Of a DNA stretch of 64,000 bases, positions 1 through 11,886 are shown one piece after another; positions within the stretch are counted from its first letter, which is position 1, and every line of letters begins with the position of its first letter. This DNA is from Agapetus fuscipes (Eukaryota; Arthropoda; Insecta; Trichoptera; Glossosomatidae). The DNA lies in NCBI GenBank assembly GCA_951799405.1, contig OX637353.1, positions 15,004,001 through 15,068,000 of the forward strand, given 5' to 3'. Below the pieces are notes generated by a model. It made no database searches and was not told where the DNA came from. It worked only from the letters and a program-made list of their open reading frames with translations. Position numbers and translations under genes: made by a program.

Positions 1-1035
1 TCCACCCGACAGAATGTCCACCGACACAATGTCCACCGATACAATATCCACGGACAAACATGTCCTCCGACTACACCCACAAAATGTCCACGGAAAGAAT
101 GTCCACTGACATATGTCTCACCGACATAATGTCCACCGATACAATGTCCACGGACAAAATGTTCACCCGACAGAATGTCCACCCGACAAAATGTCCACCG
201 ACATAATGTCCACCGATACAATGTCCACGGACAAAATGTCCACCCGACAGAATGTCCACCAACACAATGTCCACCGATACAATGTCCACGGACAAACATG
301 GCCCCCGACAAACATGGCCCCCGACAAAATGTCCACCGGCAGAATGTCAACCGACAGAATGTCTATCGACAGAATATTCACGGAAAGAATGTCCACTGAC
401 ATAATGTCCCACCGACATAATGTCCACGCGACAAAATGTCCACCCACAAAATGTCCACGGAAAGAATGTCCACTGACATATGTCCCACCGACATAATGTC
501 CACTGATACAATGTCCACGGACAAAATGTTCACCCGACAGAATGTTCACCTGACAAAATGTCCACCGACATAATGTCCACCGATACAATGTCCACGCGAC
601 GAAATGTCCACCGACATAATGTCCTCCGATGCAATGTCCACGCGACAAAATGTCCACCGATACAATGTCCACGGGCAAAATGTCTACCCGATAGAATGTC
701 CATCGACACAATGTCCACCGATACAATGTCCACGGACAAACATGTTCCCCGACAAAATGTCCACCGGCAGAATGTCAACCGACAGAATGTCCACCGACAG
801 AATGTCCACGGAAAGAATGCCCACCGACATATGTGCCACCGACATAATGTCCAACGATACAATGTCCATGGACAAAATGTTCACCCGACATAATGTCAAC
901 CGACAGAATGTCCACCGACAGAATGTCCACGGAAAGAATGCCCACCGACATATGTCCCACCGACATAATGTCCACCGATACAATGTCCATGGACAAAATG
1001 TTCCCCCGACATAATGTCCACCGACAGCATGTCCA
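1..1035. repeat. 15-bp minisatellite array (AATGTCCACCGACAN)
   Basis: About 65 tandem units of 15 bp (sometimes 16), consensus AATGTCCACCGACAN, all in one orientation and cut by the left window edge. Each junction of two units makes a short dyad GACANAATGTC. Because 15 is a multiple of three, several frames stay open and give pseudo-proteins such as repeated MSTD or SVDI; these are by-products. Related units return in opposed orientations at 50247-51197. Confidence 0.9.
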
Positions 1036-1563
1036 TTGTCATTATTTAGTCATGTCATTATTTTGAGTACAACCCTGGGCGCTGTTGTCCCTTTCTTACA
1101 CACGCTGGAACACTATCTATCTAGTGAACGCGCTCCTCTAGCACGCGACTGTTAATAATTCGTTCAAAATATAAATAAAACGTTAATAAGCATATAAAAA
1201 ACATAAAATTACTTGTGAAATGTGATTCCATCCACTTTTTAATTTTTTTCGGACCTATTTTTGCATCCTGTCACTCAGAAAACCATTTTTATTGAGATGT
1301 TAACGATCCGAGCGCTGACGAAGTAATGAGGGCAAAACCGAGCATTACAATTTCACGCGGATCGAGGTTCAGCGCTTCAGTCCAAAAAATAGGCGACATT
1401 ATTTTGGTCTGGACTTCATCTCTATACCTTTATAACTCTATGAACACAAATGATTCATAGACAATGGCTCTTCACGGTCGGGTTATTTTACCACAATATA
1501 TGGGGGATTCCCGGCCTACTAAATAAGCCTGCGTAAAGCTATATAATTTACGCCCACATCTAT
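1036..1563. other. AT-rich intergenic DNA, nothing recognised
   Basis: No coding signal or assignable repeat seen. Confidence 0.5.
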
Positions 1564-1862
1564 GGGGCTGTCCATATATTACGTCATTCGCATTAAGGGG
1601 GGGGGGGGGGGAGTCTGGTCTGCGGATGATGGCAAATGATGTATGAGTACCAAAAGTGACGTCGTTCTTGTAAATACCAATTGCTACAAAATATACAAAG
1701 TATTATGTAAGTAATATAACATTATTAATTATTAAGCTCATCCATTATTACAGCAAGAGGGGGAGGGAGGGTCATTAGAAAATGACTATAGGATGATTGT
1801 AAGGGGGGGGGGGGGGGGTCGAAAATCGGCCAAAATCGATGACGTAATTTATGGACGGCCCC
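1564..1862 (+). mobile_element. Harbinger-like MITE, copy 1
   Basis: A 299-bp element with terminal inverted repeats starting GGGGCTGTCCATA and ending in a matching GGACGGCCCC. It is flanked by the 3-bp direct repeat TAT (1561-1563, 1863-1865). Two long G tracts lie just inside the ends. Copies 2 and 3 are at 29037-29571 (reversed) and 42997-43285. A 3-bp duplication suits PIF/Harbinger but does not exclude CACTA elements. Confidence 0.8.
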
Positions 1863-1865
1863 TAT

Positions 1866-2464
1866 GCAATAAAACTAAATAAACAATTTTAAAATCCAAA
1901 CAATATGTGTGTACGAATTGACACATATCAAACTGAATGTAGAGAAAATCGAAACTAGCATCGCCATCTTGCGAAACGTCACTCTTGACAGTTCAATGTG
2001 ATGTTAGCTGAATTTTTTAAGTATTTAATTGAAGAGAAACATATCGACGGTTAAAAGGCAATAGCGACAAAATAAATTGTTCAGGAGAGCAGTTTAAAGA
2101 TTGAGATTGCAGAAAAATGGCATAACTTTTTTTATTTTGTATCATATCGTTAAAATCAAAACGGCTCTAAAATTAAAAAAAAATAAAGGCATTTATTGGC
2201 ATTCCTATTAATGTGGTTTTACGATTTTTTTTATGTCACAAGGACAAAAAAAAGGCCAAAATCTTGTCGGTTACACCAAAACCATACTTCGAAAACGCAG
2301 TTGTTTCCTTGCGCATAAACAACAACAAAAATCATCGTAGTGCTATGGGAGTTAGCGCATTAGAAAGAGCGGAAATTTTTAAGTAGGATAGCATTCATAA
2401 CTCATTTTTGACCAAAACGTCGCTTATCCTTTTAATCATCGATGGTGAAACAATATTAATGTTA
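1866..2464. other. AT-rich intergenic DNA, nothing recognised
   Basis: No exon-like GC island and no assignable repeat seen. Confidence 0.45.
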
Positions 2465-2752
2465 TTAGGATACTTTATTTGGTGAGCACTATGTTTGCAT
2501 GAATCACACCTCAAGAGCCGTCTGCGATCTTGGTCGTCGCTATAGGTTGCGCCAACTCTCAAGCAAGATCGAGTTACTGTAATGCTGGATGGACCTTAGG
2601 TGAACGGTCTTTGATAAAGGTATAAAAATTTTCAACCGGGCGAAGAGCATATTTGAAATTGTAAATGATATTTTTTTTTTGCTCAGCCGGGATTTGAACC
2701 CACAAGCTTCCATTTACGAGTCCGAAGTGTTGCCACTGGACTACGGTACGGT
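2465..2752 (-). mobile_element. SINE1 copy
   Basis: Full-length tRNA-derived SINE read on the minus strand: pol III A and B boxes near 2690-2752, body with GCTCTTCGC..GGTTGAAAA, and a 3' tail with the CTCTTGAGGTGTGA motif shared with a LINE at 29104-29380. Confidence 0.8.
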
Positions 2753-2841
2753 CAAAAAAACCTGTGAAAATTGCAACTAACATCTTCACCTTATAAAACG
2801 TAATTTTTTATATTTATGTATATATTTTTTTTTTCTTTATT

Positions 2842-2918
2842 TACGGCAATAATAATATTAGGATTATTTATTCGGTGAGCGCTGTTTTTGTGTGTATCAC
2901 ACCTCAAGAGCCCTCTGA
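2842..2918 (-). mobile_element. SINE1 3' tail fragment
   Basis: Only the last ~75 bp of SINE1 or of its partner LINE: (AAT)n tail, GGTGAGCGCTG and the CTCTTGAGGTGTGA motif in complement. Confidence 0.65.
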
Positions 2919-3218
2919 AAATATGCCGATTAAAAAAAAAAATTAATGTTAGCAATGAGTTTTTTTTGAAGAGAAAAAATTCAAACAATACGAGATAATG
3001 AATTATTTTGTTTTTATACATACCTACTACAATAAATGCATTTATATAATTTAACATTGGAATTTTTCTATATAACAGAAGAAAAGTGTTGAAATTCCAC
3101 CATTCTTGGAATTCCTTAGCAAGTTACTTCAGCCTTGTAAACAGTTATTATCTATGACAAATATGATCGATGTTTTATAACCTTAGTCGATATATTTATT
3201 ATACCTTATGTAATCTAC
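2919..3218. other. AT-rich intergenic DNA, nothing recognised
   Basis: Low-complexity A/T runs only. Confidence 0.4.
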
Positions 3219-3495
3219 ATAATCTATAATCGAAGTTGCAAAGATAAATGTATAAACGTTAAATTAAACGTAAAAATAAAAAATAAAAATCATATTAAGT
3301 GCATGCCCACAAACAGACACGTGTAATTTCGCACTTACAAATACTGCATGTGAACTCACAAGTTAAAATCTAAACCTCAAATGAACATAAACATTGCAAC
3401 TCTTGCTGACCTTCCCTGAAACAGCGGTTATTTGTGAAAGCATTTAATTTGAAACTTAAATATAATATATCTTTGCAACTTAGATTATAGATTAA
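3219..3495. mobile_element. R1 inverted pair
   Basis: A truncated minus-orientation R1 (3219-3430) runs directly into a 60-bp plus-orientation R1 3' end (3432-3495, ending GCAACTTAGATT), so the two share inverted termini. Confidence 0.7.
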
Positions 3496-3764
3496 TCAAC
3501 AGACTAAAGGTCTTTCATATTATAAGTACATTCTTATATCTTTTTTTATTCATGGTAATACATTTCTTACGCATCTCATGCTTCCTATCCAGGGTTGCAT
3601 TCCTTTTAAGGACCAAACGACCTTCTTTCATTATTATTTCTTACATATCCTTCCGGTAGATTAAAATCAGAGATTATGACGTCACAATACAACTAGCGCC
3701 TTCTGTTTATATTTAATAGATTTTTTATAATTTTTCTGTCGGGTAACTGTAATAATAAAAATAA

Positions 3765-4038
3765 CAATAATATTGGGATGATTATTTGGTAAGCGCTGTT
3801 TTGTGTGAATCACACCTCAACAGCCCTCTGCGAGCTTGGTCGTCGCTGGAAAGAGAACCAAATCTCAAGCAAGACCCAGTTGCTGCAAGGCTGAATGGAC
3901 CATTTGTGACCGGTCTTTGGGAAAAGTACAAATATGAATTTTTCATCCCAGCGAAAAGCAAATATTTTTTGTGCTCCGCCGGGATTCGTACCCACTACTT
4001 TCCAATCACGAATCCGAAGTGTTAACCACTAGATGGAT
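3765..4038 (-). mobile_element. SINE1 copy
   Basis: Nearly full length. The B box is diverged and the A-box end stops at a run of AGATGG. Copy-specific substitutions mark it as old. Confidence 0.75.
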
Positions 4039-4183
4039 GGATAAATACACGTGTTTGACACCAGCGCACTAGAGATGGCCAGAACCTTTGTGGAATGGCT
4101 TCTTATCACTTTTTTAGATCTTTCTGAAGCTCATCATCTTAGTGCTTATTTAGTCTTATCACCAACATATCTTTTTCGTGGCC

Positions 4184-4447
4184 AATCTAATCTAATCTAA
4201 TCTAATCTAAGTTGCAAAGATATGTGACATTGGGGGCTGATATTACATGCATTCTCTTGTACAGACACGTACAAGTTCGCGCTCACACATGCCGCGTGTG
4301 GACCTACAATATAAAAACCCGAATCTCAAATGAACACAAGCCCTGCAACTCTTACCGACCTTCCCTGAAACAGAGGTGAAATTGGCAAAGTGAACCATTT
4401 TCTACAGCATGGGTGGTCAGCCTTATACCAACCTATAAGATAAGGAA
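4184..4447 (-). mobile_element. R1 copy, full length
   Basis: Starts with five AATCT pentamers followed by AAGTTGCAAAGATATG and ends CCTATAAGATAAGGAA. Confidence 0.8.
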
Positions 4448-4971
4448 TATAAATCTTGTATTAAAAAAAAACAAAATTAATATTGTTTACTTCAATTTCG
4501 ATTGCAGTCATCTTTTCCTTGAAACCAGTTTTTTTAATGCATTTCAAAATAATCATCATTATTTTTTGCATTTGGTACAATAACAGAATAACACCATTTT
4601 TTATTTAAATTTAACCTTTAATAGCTATTTTTAAACCAATTGATTTGTTTATGCTGTCGAAAAAATAGCCTCATGTTTTTTTTAGACCTATTTAATAGTA
4701 ATAATAATTTATTTACTGCCAACCGAAATCAAATAGGAAAAACCAGAATAAATGTGCTAACAATAGAGCAACAATTTTGTTTTTATTAAATTCAAACGAA
4801 CTGACCTTAGAAAAGAAGATTTTTTGTTAACCTTTAATTTACCATAAAAATTACTGGTCATATTTTTTTGTATTCTCTGCATGGTTCACACCATTGACTT
4901 ATGATATTTGTGGACTAGAAATTATTTTATTGAAAATTTACATTATATTTTGAATGCATTTAATTGCTTGT
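4448..4971. other. AT-rich intergenic DNA, nothing recognised
   Basis: No coding or repeat signal identified between two R1 copies of opposite orientation. Confidence 0.4.
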
Positions 4972-5226
4972 ATTCCTTGACTGATAGGTTGGTATGAGGT
5001 TGACCACCCATACTGTAAAAAATGGTTCACTTTGCCAATGTCACCCCTGTTTCAGGGAAGGTCGGCAAGAGTTGCAGGGCTTATGTTCATTTGAGATTGG
5101 GTTTTTTTATATTGTAGGTCCACATGCGGCATGTGTGAGCGCGAAATTATGCGTGTCTGCTTGTGGGAATGCATTTAATATGAATCTCAAATGATACATA
5201 TTATCTTTGCAGCTTAGATTTAGATA
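4972..5226 (+). mobile_element. R1 copy, reference full-length example
   Basis: Family description: about 260 bp; starts TTCCTTGACTTATAGGTTGG, then a small hairpin around GTATG..CATAC, conserved blocks TTCACTTTGCCAATGTCACC and CAGGGAAGGTCGGCAAGAG, and ends CTTTGCAACTTAGATT with a variable (TTAGA/TTAGAT)n tail. No A/B boxes, no coding frame, no TIRs. About 40 copies lie here in both orientations. A copy at 40619-40882 has a 7-bp flanking duplication, which suggests SINE-like retroposition. A Helitron-like origin is not excluded. Confidence 0.85.
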
Positions 5227-5800
5227 TGTCTGTTTCAAATTGCTTACGAAAATAGTCCTTATTATGAAAAAGAACAAAGATCTTCACTGTGTCATTTAGT
5301 TGTATACACAAAAAAAACTTGGATGAAACTAAGAAATATTTCCAGAATGTTGGCAGCATTGATATTCATTCCTGCGCGAACATTGTGCGCACGCGTTATA
5401 AATCTTTTGGTAATTTTGATGAACCATTTTTTACAGTATGGGTGGTCAGCCTCATACCAACCTATAAATCAAGGAATGATTTAAAAAAAATGTTTTTGAC
5501 AAGACTGGGGAATATGTATCAGTGCTGTAAGCTTGCTTCTACTCCTCTATATTTTAACTCAATGGTTCACACTACGCAATTAGAATAGTATTATAGTGCT
5601 AGTAGTTAGTTATATTGTCATTTGATGGACTAACATAATAACCTCACGGCCAGTAGACCGGAATTCCTTCGACAAATTGAATGTATCCTTTGATGATCTA
5701 AGAAACATCGATAAAACCAAATGATTGCAATTCACAAAGACGTGATTCTAGATATTTTTGAACTTCTTCGTCTTCTTATATCACAAAGCTATTTTTTATT
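5227..5800. other. AT-rich intergenic DNA, nothing recognised
   Basis: Contains a 99-codon open frame (5289-5588) without recognisable domain; part of it overlaps a partial R1 motif near 5423-5475, so it is unlikely to be a gene. Confidence 0.4.
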
Positions 5801-5821
5801 TTTATCTATAAGGATGATAAC

Positions 5822-6053
5822 GATACCTTTCAAGTTAAAACTAAATCAATGACATATGAAGCCTACATGGATTTCTCAGATAAATGCACTTTTTTCCTAT
5901 TTACTACGAGACATAACATTAAAAATGTGTGAATATCCTGGAGTGTAAAAGTTTTTCATGAGCACTTCCTTATAATTAGTTCACTTACTATGAGAAGTTA
6001 CAAATGATTTAATCCACGTTTCCTCAAATCAGTGAATCGGCACTTATTCGGCA
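5822..6053 (+). mobile_element. R3 MITE, truncated copy
   Basis: Matches the R3 element at 28804-29599 from its left inverted repeat (here worn) to CAGTGAATCGGCACTTATTC, where the 6054-6759 element starts. Confidence 0.6.
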
Positions 6054-6759
6054 CAGGGAATGCAATCTCGATCTCGCGAGATCCCGATCTTTCAAGATCT
6101 CGCCTCATTTTTCGAGATCAATCTCGAATCATAAAATGACGAGATCTTGACCGAGATTGACGAGATCGAGCGGCAGTAGTCGGCGATGCATGACACGTGC
6201 TCTCTGCACGCGAGCGATTCGCTGACTGACGAAGGAACGGACGGGTCGCATACGCAAACTATCCCGACGATTCCCGAGTATTTACGATGTTAGTTAAGTG
6301 GGATAGAAAAGAATAAGTGATAAGATTAAGATGAGTTTTGACTAGGCTGTGAGCGGAAGATATTCAAGTGCGTGCAGGCACTTGTTTGTTAACAATTGTT
6401 TCAGTTGTGCAGTTACTGTCATGGTGTGCTAAAATTACTTGTTTTTATGGGTAAATTGAATGAAAATTTGTATTATTTTGAAAGCTTTCTTTGTAAGACA
6501 TTTTACGGGTCTGAATTTCTGTGTTTAGGTACTAGGTAACATAAGTAAAAAAAAATACAAAAATAAAGTTTTTTTTTCAATAATTCATTTTGTACCTACT
6601 CGCATCATAAGCACAACTAAGCAGTATCAATCATGTCTCAGTAACCTAATTGAAACAATACTTTTCGACATTCATTCGAGATCTCGAAAATGCCGAGATC
6701 GAATTTCTGATCCCTCGAGATCTCGACTTAGCGATCTCGTGTCGAGATTGCATTACCTA
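6054..6759. mobile_element. hAT-like element with GAGATC subterminal repeats
   Basis: Ends are inverted (CAGGGAATGCAATCTCG and complement of TAGGTAATGCAATCTCG). Both ends hold many GAGATC/CGAGAT motifs, as expected of transposase-binding subterminal repeats. About 706 bp, no transposase frame. No clean 8-bp duplication was found, so the superfamily is inferred from the ends. Confidence 0.6.
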
Positions 6760-7524
6760 GCCGTGACACGCACCAGTATCGATTGAGTCATGTTTGATGC
6801 ATTTTGTTACATGCTTACATATTCGCATCGACCAAAGGCAATAATTAAGATTCTGCAGCCGTCATCGAACATCTGACAAGACGTATAATTTTAGCCATTC
6901 AAGTCTTGCCACCGTGATGATGCGATCTGGGAAATTTCGGCCAAGGATGAAGCCTTGGCTGGCAGATTAAAGAATTAAGTTTTTGTTTATTGTGAGAACG
7001 TGCCAAGAGCATCATTGCTTTGATAAAGTATTAAAAAATTTAACTCCAAGCTCCCTTGATTCCGTTTTTTGTAAGACCACTTTATCACACATTTGTATTC
7101 CTTGACTTGAATATCTCAACGTAGATTTCATATGTGGAAATGGTCAAATGGAATCGAGAAATTATATTATATATGGATTATTTTTATTCGCAAATTACAT
7201 GCTTATCCTATAATCTATTACTGATTTTGTATGAAGGGATGAACAATACTTTAGAACTACATAAACAAAATGAGCTATGTAATATATGGAGCTATTTGTG
7301 TAAATTTCCCTTAATTTTCAAAATGAATATTGAAAGTAGTGTGCAAGGACCGAAAGAAATGGCGGTTGATCTGCAATGCTGGCGTTTAAAAGGCTGAGGC
7401 TTTAAAAAAAATCACTTTTTTAAAGAATATGTTTAGTAGCTTTTTAATTTTTTACTGTTTAATTGTTTAGTGTTTATTGGTTTTTTATACTCAAATGTTA
7501 TTAATTGCTTGTATTAGTCCGTAC
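6760..7524. other. Intergenic DNA with a dispersed repeat
   Basis: The stretch 7110-7260 reappears inverted at 43330-43445 (ATTCGCAAATTACATGCTTA motif), so it is a dispersed repeat. An 87-codon frame at 7134-7397 lies in it and is not convincing as a gene. Confidence 0.45.
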
Positions 7525-7566
7525 TGTACAGAGTCCGCAGTGTTCCCACTGAGCTACGGACCGACC
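7525..7566 (-). mobile_element. SINE1 head fragment
   Basis: Only the tRNA-like A-box part (GGTCCGTAGCTCAGTGGGAA on the minus strand). Confidence 0.55.
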
Positions 7567-8242
7567 TTTATTGTTTTCTTTTGTAGAAAATAGGAAAAAG
7601 GTGCATTATCTGAGAAACCTATCTTAGCGTCATATGTCAGTTATTTAGTTTTACATTATAGTTTAGTAAAGCACGCCCTACAATTACTGTTGTTAAGTTT
7701 GTACATATCTTTTTTATACTCGAGCTACAGAATCTATCGAGCACACTTTGTTTGAGAAAGCCATTGGTATTCCATGCCCGATCGCGCAGAACTGTAAAAA
7801 ATATTTAGGAAACAGTTTCCGTGTGGTCAGTGAGCAAGTTAACTTGCAAGTGAGTGTGCAAGTAGACGGGTAAGTGAGATACAGAACAATGCACCAAGAA
7901 TTCACATATAAATTCAACCAGAACTTAAAATGTATGTGTAAATAAAGCCAGCGCCTCTCGTGTGCGTTTTGTTTTCAATTCATTTTTTTTTTAAACTCCG
8001 TGCGTAAATTTTTATACTGTAGTTTCTGTACTTGCGTGGAGGAGATAGACCGTGACAGTAGAAAGAACAGGGCCGTATTGTAAAGTAAAATAATATAAAA
8101 TATTTTTAAAGCATTTAGTTTCTAATCCCCGGGAATCTAAAACCTTAAAAAAAACAAATGTCGGAGGAAATAGTAAAGATAATGTCTTAATAGTGGACGG
8201 ATTGAATAGATTTATGATTATTATAAACATTCATTAATATAA
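7567..8242. other. AT-rich intergenic DNA, nothing recognised
   Basis: Two short open frames (67 and 72 codons) without domain or codon bias. Confidence 0.4.
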
Positions 8243-8464
8243 AGGTTGATATGAGGTTGACTACACATACTGAAAAAATGATTCACTTTGCCACTGCTTT
8301 AGGGAAGGTCAATCAAAGTTGCACAGCGTATGTTCATTCGAGGTTTGGTTTTTGAATTGTAAGTACAGATGCAGCATTTGTAAGTGCGTACTTTTGGTCT
8401 GTTTGTGGGCATGTATTTAATGTGAATTTTAAATGGCAACATATCTTTGCAACTTAGATTAGAT
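8243..8464 (+). mobile_element. R1 copy
   Basis: Diverged: the GTCACCCCTG block is shortened. Its tail TTAGATTAGAT runs straight into the MITE at 8465. Confidence 0.7.
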
Positions 8465-8730
8465 GAAGACTACAGGGGGAAACAAGGAATGTCAAAAATA
8501 ATAAAATAAATTCGTAAGAAAAAAAGAAGCATCCAGTGGCATCTGATTGTATCTAAAGCTCTGCAAAATTTACGATGCAACAACAGTCGCTATCACAGTT
8601 TATGGCGGTATTTCCGGTTCTTTGTGACTGGCAATAACCATGATTCTAAATTTCATTTTCAAATTTCCCAATTTAGATTTACTCATAATTTTCTTCAACT
8701 GAAATTCTTTGTTCTTTCCCTGTAGTCTTC
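8465..8730. mobile_element. MITE with GAAGACTACAGGG termini
   Basis: About 266 bp with imperfect inverted repeats of ~25 bp (GAAGACTACAGGGGGAAAC against a right end reading CTTTCCCTGTAGTCTTC) and AGAT on both sides. It sits at the tail of an R1 copy. No coding capacity; superfamily unknown. Confidence 0.65.
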
Positions 8731-9181
8731 AGATTATAGATATAAGATAAAATTAAAAATATGCATTAATTATTATTAGTTAAGAGCTGAGGATTAGGTT
8801 CAGGTACCTACATCAATGAACGGGGTCGATCACTGTCGTTGATTTGTGAAAAGCTATAGACACGTTCTTTCTTTGGAGTTTAGACATGAACGAGCAGTCA
8901 TGTGCGTAGATTTTGGGAGGAAAACAAAGATGGCCGCTCGTGAACAGCTGATCACGCTATGAAATGTCACCTATTCAGTCTGCAAGCCTGTATTTGAAAT
9001 GAAAACTTGATGCTTCTTGAACAATGAGACACTCTCGCCGGATAAAGTTATTGGTATACCCTCTGGCTTCATTATTTGTGAAGATAAATAAGTAAGCTTG
9101 CCAATGCTGCTGTTTTCGTAAATAAACAATAAAAAAAAAACGAAAAAATAAAGGTACGACTTATATAATACAATAGTTATT
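8731..9181. other. Intergenic DNA, nothing recognised
   Basis: No feature identified. Confidence 0.4.
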
Positions 9182-9303
9182 TATGCCACTGCCAAGTAAT
9201 GATAGTCTTTTTAACACGAGTGCTAGTTTGTGCCATGAGGCGCAGCCGAATGGCACAATAGAAAGCACGAGTGTTACAAAGACTAATTACGTGCAGTGGC
9301 ATA
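9182..9303. repeat. Long hairpin, palindromic mini-element
   Basis: Two arms of about 54 bp (9182-9236 and 9250-9303) form an imperfect hairpin with a ~13-nt loop. The outermost bases pair as TATGCCACTGC..GTGCAGTGGCATA, and AACACGAGTGCT pairs with AGCACGAGTGTT. Confidence 0.75.
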
Positions 9304-9433
9304 CAATACTTTTTCTACGACCATGAGAGAATTAACAAAATAGTGAATAATAGTCATTATAATGTACTCGTCCATTTGAAGTAATTAAAACCTTACCTTT
9401 GTCAAAACGTGTGATTTATCATTCCCTTCGATT

Positions 9434-9660
9434 ATCTAATCTAACCTAAGTTGTAAAAATAAATTATATTTAGGTTTCATATTGAATTCATGCCCACAAG
9501 CCGACACATATGTATAAGGTCGCGCTTTTACATCCTGCATATAAGCTTAAACATTCAAACCCAAAACTCAAATAAACATATGCCGTGCAGTTGTATTGGC
9601 AGGTGAACCAAATTTGTACAGCATAGGTGATCAACCTCATACTCACCTATTAACCAAGTA
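9434..9660 (-). mobile_element. R1 copy, diverged
   Basis: Begins ATCTAATCTAACCTAAGTTG; the CCTTCCCTGAAACAGG block is partly deleted. Confidence 0.7.
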
Positions 9661-9852
9661 ACTTTTTGAGTTTGTTTATTTTTTGCGGTGAAATTTTTTG
9701 TATTGTTTTCCTTTCAAGCCTTTTATTTTCCATTGAAAAAAGGAAAGCTTTATTTGGAGCAATCCGATAAATAAATTCGATAAATTTTAGCACTATTAAC
9801 AATTTTTATTTGACTCTACACATAAAATATACTTATTTATTTTCATCTGAAC

Positions 9853-9990
9853 AGGGCTGAAAGTCTCATCACCACGGTAATTCCTACCTACCGAATTTCA
9901 CTAATATTGTATGAAGCCTAATCAGCTGATCGCTTGCGGCCATCTTGGATTGACAGGTCTTCATACCCCCATACAAGGTTGACATTTGAA
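9853..9990. mobile_element. R5 palindromic MITE, partial
   Basis: Left half and centre of the element described at 39507-39785, recognised by AAGTCTCATCACCACGGTAA and GGCCATCTTGGATTGACAGG. Confidence 0.6.
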
Positions 9991-10054
9991 ATTAAAAAAT
10001 GGTTCCAATTCTGACAATGCGCATGCGCACATGTTCATTTTAACACGGTTACCG

Positions 10055-10079
10055 GTTGCATAATGTAACATTATGCAAC
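10055..10079. repeat. Perfect 12-bp palindrome
   Basis: GTTGCATAATGT, one A, then its exact complement. It is not tied to a gene. Confidence 0.8.
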
Positions 10080-10625
10080 GGGTGTAGAAATGTATGGCAT
10101 TGTGATTGCGTTAGCCGTTTTGTAATTAGTAAATTACCAAATGGGAGTAGAAAAAATATAAAATACAATCAAAGATAGCTTAGAAAACGAATGGATATAA
10201 ATGAAATATCTCTTTAGTGATGAAAAAATGAATTATTCCTTGACCTTGTTCATCGATAAAAAGATTATAATGGAGTATAAATAAGAATAATAAAAACAGG
10301 GAAATACCCATGGTGAGTGGATGAAAAAGGGTCCAAGATCATCAATTTCAGACCTTAAAAAAGTGCTGATCTCAGTTCCGATACAATTAAAACCTTGTTT
10401 TTCATTTTGTGCCCGAAAAACAAGAAGGTCATTATCGTTCCCTTTAACTTTTGACTTTGAAAGTCCCACTTCAAAGTCATCCGGTTTTTATTTTTGAAAA
10501 ACGTGGTGTTTTTTTTAGCAAAACTTGCATTCAAAGCCTTGACTTTTTCATTGAGAATATTTTCAATTATTATTCAAATTTCACTAAAAACCTGCTGGAA
10601 AACATGCGAGGTCAAGGTCTTATCA
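10080..10625. other. Intergenic DNA, nothing recognised
   Basis: A 78-codon minus frame (10233-10469) has no recognisable domain. Confidence 0.4.
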
Positions 10626-10892
10626 AATCTAATCTAACTAATCTAATCTAAGTTGCAACGATATGTTACATTGCAGATTTACATTATATTATACATTCTC
10701 ACAAGCAGACACTTAAAAGTTCGCGCTTGCACATGCCGCATGTGAACCTACATACAACATAAAAACCAAATGTCAAATGGACATACACCCCGCAACTCTT
10801 GCCGTCCTTCCCTGAAACAGGGGTGAAATTTGGCAAAGTGAACCATTTTTACAGCATGGGTGGTCAGCTCATACCAACCTATAAGTCAAGGA
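10626..10892 (-). mobile_element. R1 copy, full length
   Basis: Complete from the AATCT-rich tail to CCTATAAGTCAAGGA; little diverged. Confidence 0.8.
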
Positions 10893-11736
10893 GCATACAC
10901 GTCTTATGTGGGATCATATAATATTGTTATGTTTTTGCTGGGTTCTCTTTTTAATTAAAATCCAATAATTCATTTGTACAGAATTTATTTCGCACAATTT
11001 AGTTCACAACTTGGCAATCCCTGTTTATTGGTCTTTCAAAGGTATTTGCTCTATGCGACTGACTCTCCGTACCATATCAGTCCCTTATATTGGGTACCAG
11101 AGGGGTCTTTCTCGCATTCACTAGATCATTCTTTCACCAATGCGTCAGTCCAATGCACGAATGCAATCATAGACTACTCCTAGAATAGATGGCTCTATCG
11201 TACGTGTATAGGTGTGCGTGGGCACTTTCATTTCATAGTTCGTCATAGTATTTTATAGAGAGAATGCAAAAACCAAAGAGAATGAATGGAACCTGCAGAG
11301 TGACAAAAAGAGAAAAGACGCGAAAACATATTTTTTTCCTAATTTTTTTTTCATATTGCAAGATATGATGAATGGATTGAAAATATGCAAATAAATAAAA
11401 TAAAACAGCTGTGTCTGCGAATAGCTATAAGGCTGACTTATACTTAAAGCTATTTTAATTGGAGAAATATGTGTGTTAAGCAAATGTCAAACAATCAAAA
11501 CAGACTATTGCACAACATGTGTATTTTTGATTTTGAATCGGATATTTTTTAAATGATAATAATAAAATACATTCCTTAGTAAGTTTTATAGCAATAAAGC
11601 AAGATAATCCTTTATTATATGAAAACACTGTTTTAATATTACTTAATTTATTTATAAACTAACGTTTTCTATCACTTACGATTATCATCAGGTACAACAA
11701 ATTCATAAACTATAAAATACTTAATTTTTTTTTTTG
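10893..11736. other. Intergenic DNA, nothing recognised
   Basis: Near 10921-10990 there is a faint match to the element A LTR (GTTATGTTTTTGCTGGGTTC, TTTATTTCGCACA), probably an old LTR scrap. Confidence 0.4.
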
Positions 11737-11886
11737 CAAAAGGCTTATGTTCATTAGAGTCTAGGATTTTAATTTATAAGTACACATGGAACATTTGTAA
11801 GTGCAAAATTGCAAGTGTCTGTTTGTGTGCATGCCATGCAATGTTACTGTTACTTAAATGTTAACATATCTTTGCAACTAAGATTA
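11737..11886 (+). mobile_element. R1 3' half
   Basis: Starts at the GGCTTATGTTCATT block and ends CTTTGCAACTAAGATT. Confidence 0.65.

Noticed and set aside
1..1035. Long ORFs and CRISPR-like regular repeats
   Set aside because: Units are directly adjacent with no unique spacers, and the open frames follow from a 15-bp period lacking stops; several frames on both strands are open.
4184..4213. Telomeric repeats (AATCT)n
   Set aside because: The insect telomere unit is TTAGG; here TTAGA-type pentamers are the tail of R1.
6054..6759. 8-bp target duplication for the GAGATC-rich element
   Set aside because: Flanks ATTCGGCA and GCCGTGAC do not match, so only the inverted ends support it.
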